Assembly: GCF_004363095.1 (NCBI RefSeq)
Contig: NZ_SNYO01000001.1
Coordinates: 1,178,001-1,242,000, forward strand
Reading direction: 5' to 3'
DNA from: Actinomycetospora succinea
GTDB lineage: Bacteria; Actinomycetota; Actinomycetes; Mycobacteriales; Pseudonocardiaceae
Length of the DNA stretch: 64,000 bases
Below, in pieces: positions 1-9,895 of this stretch. Position numbers and translations under genes: made by a program. Under the pieces are notes generated by a model that made no database searches, was not told the DNA's origin, and was given only the letters and a program-made list of their open reading frames with translations. Each line of letters opens with the position of its first letter. The stretch's first letter is position 1.

Positions 1-85
1 GACGCGCGCGGCCTGCGGCTCCTGCCCGCGTCCGTAGACTGGCGTGCCGAAGTGTCGTGACCGATTTCGCCAGCCGAGGTGACCC

Positions 86-2074
86 GTGACGTTGCTGGAC
101 CGTGTCCGCACCCCCGCGGATCTGCGGGGTCTCGACGCGGACGAGGTCGTGGCCCTCGCCGCGGAGATCCGTGCGTTCCTGGTGGACAAGGTGTGCCGCA
201 CGGGCGGGCACCTGGGGCCGAACCTGGGCGTGGTCGAGCTGACGCTCGCGCTGCACCGGGTGTACGACTCCCCGCGCGACGCCCTGATCTTCGACACGGG
301 CCACCAGAGCTACGTGCACAAGATCCTCACCGGGCGCTCCGGCGACTTCGACGGGCTGCGCCAGGGCGGCGGCCTCTCGGGCTACCCCAGCCGCTCGGAG
401 AGCGAGCACGACCTCGTCGAGAACTCCCACGCCTCGACGGCCCTGTCCTGGGCCGACGGGCTCGCGAAGGCCGACGCGCTGACCGGCCGCGACCGCGCGG
501 TCGTCGCGATCGTCGGCGACGGCGCTCTCACCGGCGGGATGTGCTGGGAGGCGCTCAACAACATCGCGGCCGCGCCCGACCGGCCCGTGGTCATCGTCGT
601 CAACGACAACGGGCGCTCCTACTCGCCGACGATCGGCGGGCTGTCGCGCAAGCTGACCTCGCTGCGCCTGCTGCCGCGCTACGAGCAGGTGCTCGAGCAC
701 GGCAAGCGTGCGGTCCAGCGCATGCCGGTCCTCGGTTCGACGCTGTACTCGGCGCTGCACGCGGCCAAGGCCGGGATGAAGGACGCCCTGAGCCCGCAGC
801 CGCTGTTCGCCGACCTCGGGCTGAAGTACCTCGGCCCCGTCGACGGCCACGACATCGAGGCGATGGAGCACGCGCTGCGGGTCGCCCGCGACTTCGGCGG
901 GCCGGTGGTCGTGCACGCCGTCACCGCCAAGGGCCGCGGGTTCGCGCCCGCCGAGGCCGACGAGGCCGACCTCATGCACTCGCCGGGCCCGCTCGACCCG
1001 GAGACCGGGCAGCCGGTCGGGCCCAAGCCGCGGGACTGGACCACCGTGTTCACCGAGTCGATGCTCGAGCTGGGCCGCGAGCGCTCCGACATCGTCGCGA
1101 TCACCGCGGCGATGGGCGGGCCGACCGGGCTCGCGAAGTTCGGCGAGGCCTACCCCGAGCGCCTGTTCGACGTCGGCATCGCCGAGCAGCACGCGATGAC
1201 CTCGGCGGCCGGGCTCGCCGCCGGCGGGATGCACCCCGTCGTCGCGATCTACTCGACGTTCCTCAACCGCGCGTTCGACCAGCTGCTCATGGACGTCGCG
1301 CTGCACCGCGCGCCGGTGACGATCGCGCTCGACCGCGCCGGGGTCACCGGGAGCGACGGCGCCAGCCACAACGGCATGTGGGACCTGTCGATCCTCGGGA
1401 TCGTGCCGGGCCTGCGGGTGGCGGCCCCGCGCGACGCCGTGACCCTGCGCGACGAGCTGCGCGAGGCCGTCGGCATCGACGACGGCCCCACCGCGCTGCG
1501 CTGGTCCAAGGGCGCCGTGCCCGCCTCGGTGCCCGCGATCCGCAGCCTCGGCCCCGCGAGCGGGCCCGGGCGCGTCGACGTCCTCGCCGAGCCGCAGCGT
1601 CCCTCGCGCGCGGCGCCGCGTCCCACCGCGGTCGACCGGCTGCCCGACGCCGTGCTGCCCGAGGTCCCGGACGTGCTGCTCGTGTGCGTCGGCGGCTTCG
1701 GCGAGCTCGGGGTGCAGGCCGCCGAGCGGCTCACCGCGCAGGGGATCGGCGTCACCGTCGTCGACCCGCGCTGGGTGCAGCCCGTCCCCGAGGCGCTGGC
1801 GACCCTCGCCGGCGAGCACCGTCTCGTGGTCACCGTCGAGGACGGCGGCCGCCACGGCGGCGTCGGCTCGGCGCTCGCCGAGGTGCTCTCGGCCGCCGGC
1901 GTCGACGTCCCCGTGCGGCGCCTCGGCCTCGACCAGCAGTTCCTCGCGCACGCCTCGCGCGGCCAGGTGCTCGCGGCGGCCGGGCTCACCGACGCCGACG
2001 TCGCCCGCCGCATCACCGAGTGGGTCTCGGGCCGCGAGGCGCTGACCGTGCCCGACGCGGATCTCGCACGCTGA
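86..2074 (+). CDS. dxs: 1-deoxy-D-xylulose-5-phosphate synthase
   Basis: Cytosolic thiamine-diphosphate enzyme that condenses pyruvate with glyceraldehyde 3-phosphate in the first step of the MEP isoprenoid pathway. The protein is 662 aa. It shows the DxGHQxYVHK motif near residue 73, the TPP-binding GDGALTGG stretch near 144, and the cofactor-activating Glu at 367 in IAEQHAMT, followed by the C-terminal transketolase domain. It is slightly longer than usual because of a Pro/Ala-rich linker at about residues 490-525, before the last domain. The start is GTG at 86; no earlier in-frame start fits the family better. It stands alone, with a two-component pair 51 bp downstream. The function is secure; other dxs copies may exist elsewhere in the genome. 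Confidence 0.95.
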   Translation: MTLLDRVRTPADLRGLDADEVVALAAEIRAFLVDKVCRTGGHLGPNLGVVELTLALHRVYDSPRDALIFDTGHQSYVHKILTGRSGDFDGLRQGGGLSGYPSRSESEHDLVENSHASTALSWADGLAKADALTGRDRAVVAIVGDGALTGGMCWEALNNIAAAPDRPVVIVVNDNGRSYSPTIGGLSRKLTSLRLLPRYEQVLEHGKRAVQRMPVLGSTLYSALHAAKAGMKDALSPQPLFADLGLKYLGPVDGHDIEAMEHALRVARDFGGPVVVHAVTAKGRGFAPAEADEADLMHSPGPLDPETGQPVGPKPRDWTTVFTESMLELGRERSDIVAITAAMGGPTGLAKFGEAYPERLFDVGIAEQHAMTSAAGLAAGGMHPVVAIYSTFLNRAFDQLLMDVALHRAPVTIALDRAGVTGSDGASHNGMWDLSILGIVPGLRVAAPRDAVTLRDELREAVGIDDGPTALRWSKGAVPASVPAIRSLGPASGPGRVDVLAEPQRPSRAAPRPTAVDRLPDAVLPEVPDVLLVCVGGFGELGVQAAERLTAQGIGVTVVDPRWVQPVPEALATLAGEHRLVVTVEDGGRHGGVGSALAEVLSAAGVDVPVRRLGLDQQFLAHASRGQVLAAAGLTDADVARRITEWVSGREALTVPDADLAR

Positions 2075-2125
2075 CCTGGGGTTCTTCTCAGCCACCGCTC
2101 AGGTGAGCTGTGGCACCGTGGAGAC

Positions 2126-2797
2126 GTGCGAGTACTGATCGTGGAGGACGAGCAGGCCCTGGCCGACGCGCTGGCGCGCGGCCTGCGTCGCGAGGGGATG
2201 GCCGTCGACGTCGCGTACGACGGCGACGAGGGCAGCGAGAAGGTCGGCGTGACGCGCTACGACGTCGTCGTGCTCGACCGCGACCTGCCGGGTCGCTCCG
2301 GCGACGACCTGTGCGCCGAGATCGTCGGCGGGGTCACCCGCGTCATCATGCTCACGGCGAGCGGCACGCTGCGCGACAAGGTCGAGGGCCTGGCCCTCGG
2401 TGCGGACGACTACCTGCCCAAGCCCTTCGACTTCCCCGAGCTCGTCGCCCGCGTGCGCGCCCTCGGCCGGCGCGCCACGCCCGCCGTGCCGCCGGTGCTG
2501 CGCTCCGCCGACGTCGTGCTCGACCCCGCGAAGCGCACCGTCACCCGCCGCGACACCACGCTCGAGCTCACCCGCAAGGAGTTCGGCGTGCTCGAGGTGC
2601 TCATGGCCGCGGGCGGCGCGGTGGTCAGCTCCGAGGAGCTGCTCGAGCGCGTGTGGGACGAGAACGCCGACCCGTTCACCACCACCGTGCGCGTCACCGT
2701 CATGACGCTGCGCAAGAAGCTGGGCGAGCCGGGGATCATCGACACGGTCGTGGGCTCGGGCTACCGGGTCCCGGCGGGGACGCCCGCCGCGGTCTGA
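2126..2797 (+). CDS. OmpR-family response regulator
   Basis: DNA-binding output half of a two-component system, 223 aa. The receiver domain covers about residues 1-115, with acidic pocket residues E7 and D8, the phospho-acceptor D51 in VLDRDLPG, and the conserved Lys in YLPKPFDF. An OmpR/PhoB winged helix occupies about 125-220, ending in the usual VRVTVMTLRKKLG and GSGYRVP segments. GTG at 2126 opens directly on the receiver beta-strand, so this start is firm. The cognate kinase follows after 67 bp on the same strand. It resembles the small CutR-like regulators of actinomycetes, but the signal and targets cannot be read from the sequence. Confidence 0.93.
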   Translation: MRVLIVEDEQALADALARGLRREGMAVDVAYDGDEGSEKVGVTRYDVVVLDRDLPGRSGDDLCAEIVGGVTRVIMLTASGTLRDKVEGLALGADDYLPKPFDFPELVARVRALGRRATPAVPPVLRSADVVLDPAKRTVTRRDTTLELTRKEFGVLEVLMAAGGAVVSSEELLERVWDENADPFTTTVRVTVMTLRKKLGEPGIIDTVVGSGYRVPAGTPAAV

Positions 2798-2864
2798 TCC
2801 CGCCCTCCGCGGCTCTCCACGGCCCTTCACGGGGTGCTGCGGCGCGCCCCGTAGCGTCACCGCG

Positions 2865-4016
2865 GTGCACACCGGATCGGCAGCGACGCGCCGCGGCCCG
2901 GGGCTGCGCGTCCGGCTGACGATGCTCGCCACCGGGCTCGTCGCCCTGGTCGCGGTGCTGCTCGTGTGGCTCGGCTGGGTCCTGGTCGGCGAGGTCGCGG
3001 CCGGGGTGCCGCAGCTGCCGCCGGACACCCCGGTGATCGTCGACGGGGTGCGCGTGCCCGCCGGGCAGCTCGCCGACGCGCTGACGAAGTCGGCCCGCGT
3101 CGAGGTGCTGCGGCTGGGCTCGGTGGCGTTCGCCATGGTCGTCGTGGCCGCCGCGATCGTGTCCTGGGTGCTCGTGCGGCGTGTCCTGCGCCCGCTGCAC
3201 GACGTCACGGCGACCGCGCGGCGCCTCTCTGCCGAGTCGCTCGACGCGCGCATCGGCGTCACCGGCCCCCGCGACGAGGTCGCCGAGCTGGCCGCCACGT
3301 TCGACGCCATGCTCGACCGGCTGCAGGCGGCCTTCGACGCGCAGCGCCGCTTCGTCGCCAACGCCAGCCACGAGCTGCGCACCCCGCTCGCGGTCCTGCG
3401 CACCGAGGTCGACGTGACGCTCGCCGACCCGGACGCCGACGTCACCGAGCTCCGGCGCATGGGCGAGGTCCTGCGCGACGCCACCCGCCGCGCCGAGGAC
3501 CTCGTCGCCGGCCTGCTGCTGCTCGCCCGCACCGAGGCCGCCGAGTCGGTCGCCGCCGACCCGGTCGACCTCGCCGAGACCGTGCCCGGCGCCCTGGACG
3601 CCGTCCGCGCCGAGGCCCGCGACCGCGGGCTGAGCGTGCGCACCGACCTCGCCAGCGCGGGCGTCGCCGGCGACGCCGCCCTGCTCGGGCGGGTGGCCGG
3701 CAACCTGCTCGAGAACGCGGTGCGCCACAACGTCGAGGGCGGCTGGCTCGCGGTGCGCACCGGCGTCGAGAACGGGCACGCGGTGCTCGCGGTGTCGTCG
3801 TCGGGGCCCGTGGTCGCGCCCGCGATGGTCGCCGAGCTCTTCGAGCCGTTTCGCCGCGGGGCCGGGCGCACCGGCAGCGGCACCGGGCTGGGCCTGTCGA
3901 TCGTGCGCGCCGTCGCCCACGCGCACGGGGGCCGCGCGGTGGCCGAGCCCGTGGAGGGCGGCGGCCTGGCGGTCAGCGTGGTGCTGCCGAGCCGGTCTCA
4001 GCCCGCCGAGCCCTGA
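2865..4016 (+). CDS. Sensor histidine kinase (HAMP type)
   Basis: Membrane sensor kinase, 383 aa, probable partner of the OmpR regulator just upstream. There are two membrane segments (about residues 18-42 and 85-106) with a short extracytoplasmic loop of only about 40 residues between them. A HAMP linker follows, then a HisKA dimerisation helix with the phospho-accepting His at 169 in NASHELRTP. A HATPase_c domain follows, with N-box NLLENAVRHN and a G-rich GTGLGLSIV box. The tiny sensor loop suggests membrane or small-molecule sensing rather than a large ligand domain. Its last 19 bp overlap the 3' end of the converging RNase D gene. Confidence 0.92.
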   Translation: MHTGSAATRRGPGLRVRLTMLATGLVALVAVLLVWLGWVLVGEVAAGVPQLPPDTPVIVDGVRVPAGQLADALTKSARVEVLRLGSVAFAMVVVAAAIVSWVLVRRVLRPLHDVTATARRLSAESLDARIGVTGPRDEVAELAATFDAMLDRLQAAFDAQRRFVANASHELRTPLAVLRTEVDVTLADPDADVTELRRMGEVLRDATRRAEDLVAGLLLLARTEAAESVAADPVDLAETVPGALDAVRAEARDRGLSVRTDLASAGVAGDAALLGRVAGNLLENAVRHNVEGGWLAVRTGVENGHAVLAVSSSGPVVAPAMVAELFEPFRRGAGRTGSGTGLGLSIVRAVAHAHGGRAVAEPVEGGGLAVSVVLPSRSQPAEP

Positions 4017-5428
4017 GCGTCCTTCTCCTCGGGCCGGGCCAGGAGCGCCTCGGCGAGCAGCGGCGCGGTGAGCTCCGCCTGCCAGGGCCGGGCACCGAGC
4101 CCGGTCAGGGTGGCCGCGGTGGTCTCCGCGTCCGGGGTCTCCGGTGGGGGCGCCCAGCACAGGCGGCGCACGACGTCCGGCGTCACGAGGTTCTCCACCG
4201 GCGTGCCGGTGCGCTCCGAGAGCCCGGCGAGCGCGGCCCGGGCCGCCGCGAGGCGCGCGGCGGCGGCCGGGTCCTTGTCGCCCCACCGGTGCGCGGGCGG
4301 CGGGCCGTCGGGCGCCGGGGCGCTCGCCGGCCACCGCGGGCGCGGCAGGGCGCGGGCCCGCTCGATCGCCGACCACCAGCGGTCGGCGAGGCGGCGCTGG
4401 GCGCGGCCCCGGAACACGGGCATGGCGATGAGCTCGTCGCGGCGGGCGGGCTCGCGCAGCGCGGCGTCGACGATCGCGGCGTCCGGCAGGAGCCGCCCGG
4501 GCGCGACGTCGCGGGCGGCGGCGAGCTCGTCGCGCGACTCCCACAGCTCGCGCACCACCGCGAGGGCGGCGGGGCGGCGGACCTTGTGCACGCCCGAGGT
4601 CCGGCGCCACGGCTCGGCGCGCGGCGGCGGGGGAGGAGCGAGGCGCACGGCCTCGAACTCCTGCTCGGCCCAGGCGGTCTTGCCCTGGCGGTCGAGGTCG
4701 GCGGCCACCCGGTCGCGGAGCTCCACGAGGAGCTCGACGTCGAGGGCGGCGTAGGTCAGCCAGTCGGCGGGCAGGGGGCGGCGGGACCAGTCGGCGGCGC
4801 CGTGGCCCTTCTGCAGCCGCACGCCCAGCAGGTGCTCGGTGAGCGGGCCGAGCCCGACGCGCGGGTAGCCGACGAGGCGCCCGGCGAGCTCGGTGTCGAA
4901 CAGGGAGTCCGGGCGCATGCCGACCTCGGCGAGGCACGCCAGGTCCTGGGACGCGGCGTGCAGCACCCACTCGACGCCGCGCAGGGCCTCGCCGAGCTCA
5001 CCGAGGTCGCCGCCGCAGGCGATCGGGTCGACGAGGAAGGTGCCGGCGCCCTCGCGGCGCAGCTGCACCAGATAGGCGCGGGCGGAGTAGCGGTACCCCG
5101 ACGCCCGCTCGGCGTCGACCGCGACCGGCCCGTGACCCGAGCCCAGCGCAGCGGCGGCGTCCGAGAGCGCCGTCCGGTCCGTGACGAGTGGCGGCACTCC
5201 GTCGGCCGGTTCGAGCAGGTCGACGACGTCCGGATCCGCCTGCGGGTCGGGCGGGCCGCTCGGCGCCGGATCCGTGTCTGCCGTCACGAAGGAGACAGTC
5301 TGCCGGTCGTCGCCCGCGTCCGCGGGAGATCCGGCCGAACGCACGGGCGTGTCGCTCGTGCCCGTGCTGGTGTCCGGGGTCGGGTCACGGACCCCGCCGG
5401 CGTCACCGGCGGGGTCCGTGGACCGCAT
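3998..5428 (-). CDS. rnd: Ribonuclease D (DEDDy exonuclease with HRDC domains)
   Basis: 3'-5' exoribonuclease for stable-RNA trimming, 476 aa from the ATG at 5428. The DEDDy catalytic signature is present: D and E in VAVDAERASG, D in HAASQDLACL, and Y with D in YAALDVELL. The rest carries the HRDC-type helical repeats usual in RNase D. The first 80-90 residues are acidic, Pro/Thr/Asp-rich and probably disordered; an internal GTG about 45 codons in could give a shorter form. The gene converges on the kinase gene with a 19-bp overlap and lies next to the WhiI-like regulator, an order I recall from other actinomycetes. Confidence 0.9.
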   Translation of the reverse strand: MRSTDPAGDAGGVRDPTPDTSTGTSDTPVRSAGSPADAGDDRQTVSFVTADTDPAPSGPPDPQADPDVVDLLEPADGVPPLVTDRTALSDAAAALGSGHGPVAVDAERASGYRYSARAYLVQLRREGAGTFLVDPIACGGDLGELGEALRGVEWVLHAASQDLACLAEVGMRPDSLFDTELAGRLVGYPRVGLGPLTEHLLGVRLQKGHGAADWSRRPLPADWLTYAALDVELLVELRDRVAADLDRQGKTAWAEQEFEAVRLAPPPPPRAEPWRRTSGVHKVRRPAALAVVRELWESRDELAAARDVAPGRLLPDAAIVDAALREPARRDELIAMPVFRGRAQRRLADRWWSAIERARALPRPRWPASAPAPDGPPPAHRWGDKDPAAAARLAAARAALAGLSERTGTPVENLVTPDVVRRLCWAPPPETPDAETTAATLTGLGARPWQAELTAPLLAEALLARPEEKDAQGSAG

Positions 5429-5481
5429 GACCGAGGCCGACCGCCCCGCAGCGGCGGTGGTCGACCTGCGTGCCCTCCCGC

Positions 5482-6198
5482 TCAGCGGATGACGCCGGCC
5501 CGCATGGCCAGCGCGACCATCTGCGCACGGTCGCCCGTGCCGAGCTTGCGCCCGATCCGGGACAGGTGGCTCTTGACGGTCAGCGCCGAGAGGCTCAGCG
5601 CGTCGCCGATCTCCTTGTTGGAGCGCCCGTCCGCGACCAGCTGCAGCACCTCGACCTCGCGAGCCGAGAGCTCTCGCGGGGTGTTGTCCGTCGCCGGCAC
5701 GCGGGTGCCCGCCGCGAGCAGGGGAGCGACGGACGGGTCGGCGTACAGGCCGCCCTCGAGGACACGGCGCACGCCGTCGGTGACCACACCGGGCGACGCC
5801 GACTTGAGCAGGTAGGCCTGGGCGCCCGCCTGGAACGCCGCACGGACCGCCGACGGGTCGTCGGAGGCCGCCAGCACCACGACCCGGTTCCAGCCCTGGG
5901 CGCGGAGCTCCGCGATCAGGTCCAGGCCGCTGCCGTCCGGCAGCCCGAGGTCGAGGATCGCGAGATCGCACGGCCCGGAGGCCAGGGCTCGCGTGCGGGC
6001 CTCGGAGATCGAGGCCGCCTCGTGGACGGTGCCCGCGCCCATCGAGGAGAGCCGCTGCGCAATGGCCTCACGCAACAGCGGGTGGTCGTCGACCACCAGC
6101 ACGGTGAACATCTCTTCCCGCGGATGCGGGACCATGGCCGGCGGCAGCAGTCCGCTCGCGACGCCGCGAAGGGCCATGCCTGGGCCCACGGTTGCCAC
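5482..6198 (-). CDS. Orphan NarL/FixJ-type response regulator, WhiI-like
   Basis: Transcription factor of 238 aa with a receiver domain (about residues 31-150) and a LuxR-type HTH (about 175-225, LSAREVEVLQL and TVKSHLSRI). Its acidic pair D37/D38, phospho-acceptor D83 (ILDLGLPDGS) and K132 are present. The conserved switch Thr/Ser is replaced by Ala (VVVLAAS, A110), so phosphorylation-dependent switching is doubtful. There is no kinase gene next to it. The position between DUF3000-hemE and RNase D matches, from memory, the location of the sporulation regulator WhiI in Streptomyces. A strong AGGAGG lies 8 nt before the GTG at 6198, which supports this start over the internal Met30 and leaves a 30-residue N-terminal extension. 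Confidence 0.85.
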   Translation of the reverse strand: MATVGPGMALRGVASGLLPPAMVPHPREEMFTVLVVDDHPLLREAIAQRLSSMGAGTVHEAASISEARTRALASGPCDLAILDLGLPDGSGLDLIAELRAQGWNRVVVLAASDDPSAVRAAFQAGAQAYLLKSASPGVVTDGVRRVLEGGLYADPSVAPLLAAGTRVPATDNTPRELSAREVEVLQLVADGRSNKEIGDALSLSALTVKSHLSRIGRKLGTGDRAQMVALAMRAGVIR

Positions 6199-6644
6199 GT
6201 CGAGTACCTCCTAGAAGTCGGTCTTGCCCCCCGACATTCCGCACCCTGAGCCTCGTCCCAACGACCGCGCCGCCGATCGGACGAAGAAGTGCGTGCGAGA
6301 GAAGATATCCCCCCGGGCGAGTTAACGAGAGCATCAGGGCCAACTTCGCTCGGTGGAGTTTCGCGCGTTACGCGGTCGCGGTCACCCTTTGGAGTGGACA
6401 GACTCCACGAAATCGTCTCGCAGTAACACTCGGTGTAACTGCGACTACGGAGAGTGCCGAGTAGCGCCGACCGTCCCAGGGCGGCTGCAACCAACGACCC
6501 AACGGCGACGCGTGCAGGTCGCAGCGGCACCGGGCTGATCGGACGTCACCCTGTGCATCCCTGTGAATGCACACGATGACCTGGGGATGCCCGGCAGAAC
6601 GCCCCGAAAATTGCGACAGCGATACCGGTGGTACCGGGAGAATG
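6199..6644. other. 446-bp gene-free leader upstream of the WhiI-like regulator
   Basis: No convincing gene on either strand. The stretch separates the end of the DUF3000 gene from the start of the WhiI-like regulator, both on the minus strand, so it must hold the regulator promoter. It is clearly less GC-rich than its surroundings. It contains a 25-bp near-perfect palindrome (6419-6443) and competing inverted repeats: GTGGAGT at 6353-6359 and GGAGT at 6391-6395 can both pair with ACTCCAC/ACTCC at 6402-6408. I could not assign a reliable -10/-35 pair. Confidence 0.6.
6419..6443. promoter_or_regulatory. Candidate operator palindrome
   Basis: Inverted repeat with 11-bp arms, CGCAGTAACAC and GTGTAACTGCG, around a 3-nt centre; 10 of 11 positions pair, with an A:A mismatch at the sixth position. 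It lies about 220 bp upstream of the start of the WhiI-like regulator, in a gene-free stretch. The size and symmetry fit a dimeric repressor site; the binding protein is unknown. Confidence 0.45.
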
Positions 6645-7250
6645 TCAGCCGGAACGCCCGGCGCGACGGGCACCGAGCGTCGTCACGCCCTCCGGCGGAA
6701 GTCCCGCCGCGATGGCGAGGACGCCGGCGAACGCGTCGCCGTGCGTCGTCAGGACCTCCTCGGTCGGCGTCCACGACGCGCGCAGCTCGAGGTCGGTCGC
6801 GTGGGTGGGGCCGCTGATGTCGCCGAAGCGCACCGAGGCGGTCTGGGTGACCGTGCCGCCCAGCGCCGTCCACGCCGCGCCGGAGTCCTCCAGCGCACCC
6901 GTGAGCCACGACCACGCGACCTCGGGGAGCATCGGGTCGCCCGCGTGCTCCGGGTCGAGCTCGGCGCGCACGAACGACACCACGCGCAGCGTGCCGTCCC
7001 AGGCGTCCTGGCCCTCGGGGTCGTGCAGGAGCACGAGGCGCCCGGTGACCACGACCTCGGCGTCGTCGACCTCGCCGGTGCCCGGCGGCAGCGGGGTGGC
7101 CAGCACCTCGGCGCTCCAGGCCGCCGAGTAGGGCGCCAGGCGCTGCGGCGGGCGCATCGTGCGGAGCTCGATCTCCGCGCGGGTCTGCAGCTCGGCGAGG
7201 GAGTCCACCGCGCGCCGGAACGTCTCGGGGTGGGTGGTGGGCGCCGTCAC
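6645..7250 (-). CDS. DUF3000 family protein
   Basis: Soluble protein of 201 aa, conserved in actinobacteria, function unknown. The sequence fits the DUF3000 family, including a MRPPQRLAPYSAAWSAEV segment near residue 32 and a long beta-rich middle part. There is no signal peptide or membrane segment. Start GTG at 7250. It is divergent from hemE with 95 bp between them, the arrangement I recall from other actinomycetes, so the two may share a promoter region. The family assignment is good, but nothing in the sequence points to an activity. Confidence 0.85.
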   Translation of the reverse strand: MTAPTTHPETFRRAVDSLAELQTRAEIELRTMRPPQRLAPYSAAWSAEVLATPLPPGTGEVDDAEVVVTGRLVLLHDPEGQDAWDGTLRVVSFVRAELDPEHAGDPMLPEVAWSWLTGALEDSGAAWTALGGTVTQTASVRFGDISGPTHATDLELRASWTPTEEVLTTHGDAFAGVLAIAAGLPPEGVTTLGARRAGRSG

Positions 7251-7345
7251 CTCGATGACAGTAGGCCGAACGGGTTCGGACGTGTACCTCCCACGCCGGG
7301 CGCGACACGGTCGGACCTGCAGCCCCGTGGGAGGATGGACCCATC

Positions 7346-8431
7346 ATGAGCAGGGCAGGGGTCGTGGACATCGATCAGCACCGCCGCGACCTCCCGGGGT
7401 CGCCCTTCCTCGCCGCGGCGCGGGGCGAACGGCCGTCGCGGCACCCCGTGTGGTTCATGCGCCAGGCCGGGCGCTCGCTGCCCGAGTACCGCGAGGTCCG
7501 GAAGGGCACCGGGATGCTCGAGGCCTGCCTGACCCCGGAGCTCGCCTGCGAGATCACGCTGCAGCCGGTGCGCCGCTACGGCGTCGACGCCGCGATCCTC
7601 TTCTCCGACATCGTCGTGCCGCTCAAGGCCGCCGGCGTCGGGGTGGACATCGTCGCCGGCACCGGGCCCGTGGTGGACGAGCCGGTGCGCTCGGCCGCCG
7701 ACGTCGCCGCGCTGCCGGTGCTCGACGCCGAGGGCGTCGCCCCCGTGGCCGACGCCGTCCGCCTGCTCGTGCGCGAGCTCGGCGAGACCCCGCTCATCGG
7801 CTTCGCCGGCGCCCCGTTCACGCTCGCCTCCTACCTCGTCGAGGGCGGCCCGAGCCGCAACCACGAGCGCACCAAGGCGCTGATGCACGCCGAGCCCGAC
7901 ACCTGGCACGCGCTGTGCTCCGCGCTGGCCGACACCACGCTGACCTTCCTGCGCGCGCAGGTCGAGGCCGGTGTCGACGCCGTCCAGCTCTTCGACTCCT
8001 GGGCCGGCGCGCTCTCCGAGCGCGACTACCGCGAGCTCGTCATGCCCCACTCGGCGCGGGTGCTCGGCGGCCTCGCCGACGCCGGCGTGCCGCGCATCCA
8101 CTTCGGGGTCGGCACCGGGGAGCTGCTCGGCGCGATGGGCGAGGCCGGGGCCGACGTCGTCGGCGTCGACTGGCGGCTGCCGCTCGACGTCGCCGCCCGC
8201 CGGGTCCCGCCGGGCACGGCCCTGCAGGGCAACCTCGACCCGGCACTGCTCTTCGCCGGCCCGGACGTCGTCGCCGGCGAGGTGCGGCGCATCCTCGCCG
8301 AGGGCGCCGCCGCGCCGGGCCACGTCTTCAACCTCGGCCACGGCGTCCTGCCGGAGACCGACCCCGACGCGCTCGCGCGGGTGGTCGACCTCGTGCACGC
8401 GACGGAGCTCCCGGCGCTCCCGGCACCGTGA
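7346..8431 (+). CDS. hemE: Uroporphyrinogen decarboxylase
   Basis: Converts uroporphyrinogen III to coproporphyrinogen III in haem synthesis by removing four carboxyl groups; cytosolic. The protein is 361 aa, the normal length. The family signature [15 protein letters not shown] is near residue 33, with the conserved Asp in [11 protein letters not shown], the [13 protein letters not shown] segment, and [16 protein letters not shown] near the C terminus. ATG at 7346 follows a GGGAGG ribosome site. Its TGA overlaps the GTG of the oxidase gene (GTGA), so hemE and hemY are translationally coupled at the head of a haem cluster. Confidence 0.96.
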   Translation: MSRAGVVDIDQHRRDLPGSPFLAAARGERPSRHPVWFMRQAGRSLPEYREVRKGTGMLEACLTPELACEITLQPVRRYGVDAAILFSDIVVPLKAAGVGVDIVAGTGPVVDEPVRSAADVAALPVLDAEGVAPVADAVRLLVRELGETPLIGFAGAPFTLASYLVEGGPSRNHERTKALMHAEPDTWHALCSALADTTLTFLRAQVEAGVDAVQLFDSWAGALSERDYRELVMPHSARVLGGLADAGVPRIHFGVGTGELLGAMGEAGADVVGVDWRLPLDVAARRVPPGTALQGNLDPALLFAGPDVVAGEVRRILAEGAAAPGHVFNLGHGVLPETDPDALARVVDLVHATELPALPAP

Positions 8432-9876
8432 CCCGCGTCCTCGTCGTCGGCGGCGGGGTGTCCGGGCTCGCCGCGGCCCACCGTCTGCGCACGCTGCTCG
8501 GCCCCGACGCCGAGCTCGTCGTCGTGGAGGCCGCCCGCACGCTCGGCGGCAAGCTCTCCGCCCTCGAGATCGGCGGGCGCCGGGTCGACGTCGGCGCCGA
8601 GGCCTTCCTCGCCCGCCGGCCGGAGGCGGCCGAGCGCATCGCGGAGCTCGGCCTCGGCGACCAGCTCGTGCACCCCGGCCGCGCCGCCTCGTCCCTGCAG
8701 GTCGGGGGGCGCCGTACCGCCCTGCCGCCGCGCACGATGATGGGGGTGCCCGGCGACCCCGACGTCGCCGCCGACGCGCTCTCGCCCGCCGGGCTCGCGG
8801 CGCTGCGCGAGGACCGGCCCGGCCCCTGGGAGCCCGGCGGGGACGTCGCGGTGGGCGCGCTGGTGCGCGAGCGCCTCGGCGACGAGGTCGCCGACCGGCT
8901 CGTCGACCCCCTGCTCGGCGGCGTCTACGCCGGGCACGCCGACGGCCTGGGTCTGCGGGCCACCGTGCCCGCGCTGGCCGCGGCGCTCGACGCCGACCCG
9001 CGCTCGCTGCTCGCCGCCGCCCGGTCCTGCCTGCCCGCCCCACCGGTGGAGGGCGCGCCGCCGCTGCCGGTGTTCGGCACGCTGCGCGGCAGCCTCGCCG
9101 ACCTGCCCGCCACCCTGGCGCTCGCGGCCCGCGCCGAGCTGCGCCTCGGGCGCACGGTCACGGCGCTGTCCCGCACGCCGACGGGCTGGCGCGCCGAGCT
9201 CGGCGAGAACGAACCGATCGATGCCGACGCCGTCGTGCTCGCCGTCCCCGCGCCGGCGCTGCGCCGCCTGCTCGCCGACCACGCCCCCGACGCCGCCCGC
9301 GCCGCCGGCGAGGTCGAGCTCGCGTCCACCGCGCTCGTCGTGCTCGCCCTGCCCGCCGCCGCGGCGGCACCGCTCGCCGGGCGCTCGGGCGTGCTCGTCG
9401 GCGCGGGGGAGCGGCGTCCCGACGGCCTGCCCTGGACGATCAAGGCGGCCACCTTCAGCTCCGAGAAGTGGCCGCACCTCGCTGTGTCCGACCCCGCCCG
9501 CCCCGACCCCGACGACACCGCGGTGCTGCGGCTCTCGATCGGCCGCCACGGCGACGCCGCCTCGCTCGCCGCGCTGCGCCGCGACGACGACGACCTGGTC
9601 AGCGCCGCGCGCAGCGACCTCGCCGCGCTCACCGGGATCGAGGAGGTCCCCGTCGAGAGCGCGGTCGTGCGCTGGCCCGGCGGGCTGCCGCAGTACGGCG
9701 TCGGGCACGTCGAGCGCGTCGCCGCCCTCGAGGCGGGGGTGGCCGCCCTGCCCGGGCTCGCGGTCGCCGGGGCCACGCTGCACGGGGTCGGCGTGCCGGC
9801 CTGCCTGGCCACCGCCGACGCCGCGGCCCGGCGCGTCGCCGACCACCTCGCGAGGTCGGCGCAGCCCCGGGCGTGA
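8428..9876 (+). CDS. hemY: Coproporphyrinogen III / protoporphyrinogen oxidase (HemY/CgoX type)
   Basis: FAD enzyme that oxidises the porphyrinogen ring; in actinobacteria its usual substrate is coproporphyrinogen III. The protein is 482 aa. The FAD dinucleotide-binding motif [15 protein letters not shown] is at residues 5-19, followed by [11 protein letters not shown] and a C-terminal FAD segment ending [22 protein letters not shown]. The gene starts at the GTG at 8428, inside the hemE stop. With hemE upstream and hemQ downstream, this is the coproporphyrin-dependent branch. Ferrochelatase is not in the window. Confidence 0.92.
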   Translation: MTRVLVVGGGVSGLAAAHRLRTLLGPDAELVVVEAARTLGGKLSALEIGGRRVDVGAEAFLARRPEAAERIAELGLGDQLVHPGRAASSLQVGGRRTALPPRTMMGVPGDPDVAADALSPAGLAALREDRPGPWEPGGDVAVGALVRERLGDEVADRLVDPLLGGVYAGHADGLGLRATVPALAAALDADPRSLLAAARSCLPAPPVEGAPPLPVFGTLRGSLADLPATLALAARAELRLGRTVTALSRTPTGWRAELGENEPIDADAVVLAVPAPALRRLLADHAPDAARAAGEVELASTALVVLALPAAAAAPLAGRSGVLVGAGERRPDGLPWTIKAATFSSEKWPHLAVSDPARPDPDDTAVLRLSIGRHGDAASLAALRRDDDDLVSAARSDLAALTGIEEVPVESAVVRWPGGLPQYGVGHVERVAALEAGVAALPGLAVAGATLHGVGVPACLATADAAARRVADHLARSAQPRA

Positions 9877-9895
9877 CGCCCGGCACACTGCTCCC

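Noticed and set aside
1-85. Gene or RNA before dxs
   Set aside because: 85 bp only, no frame, stem or promoter pattern that I can support.
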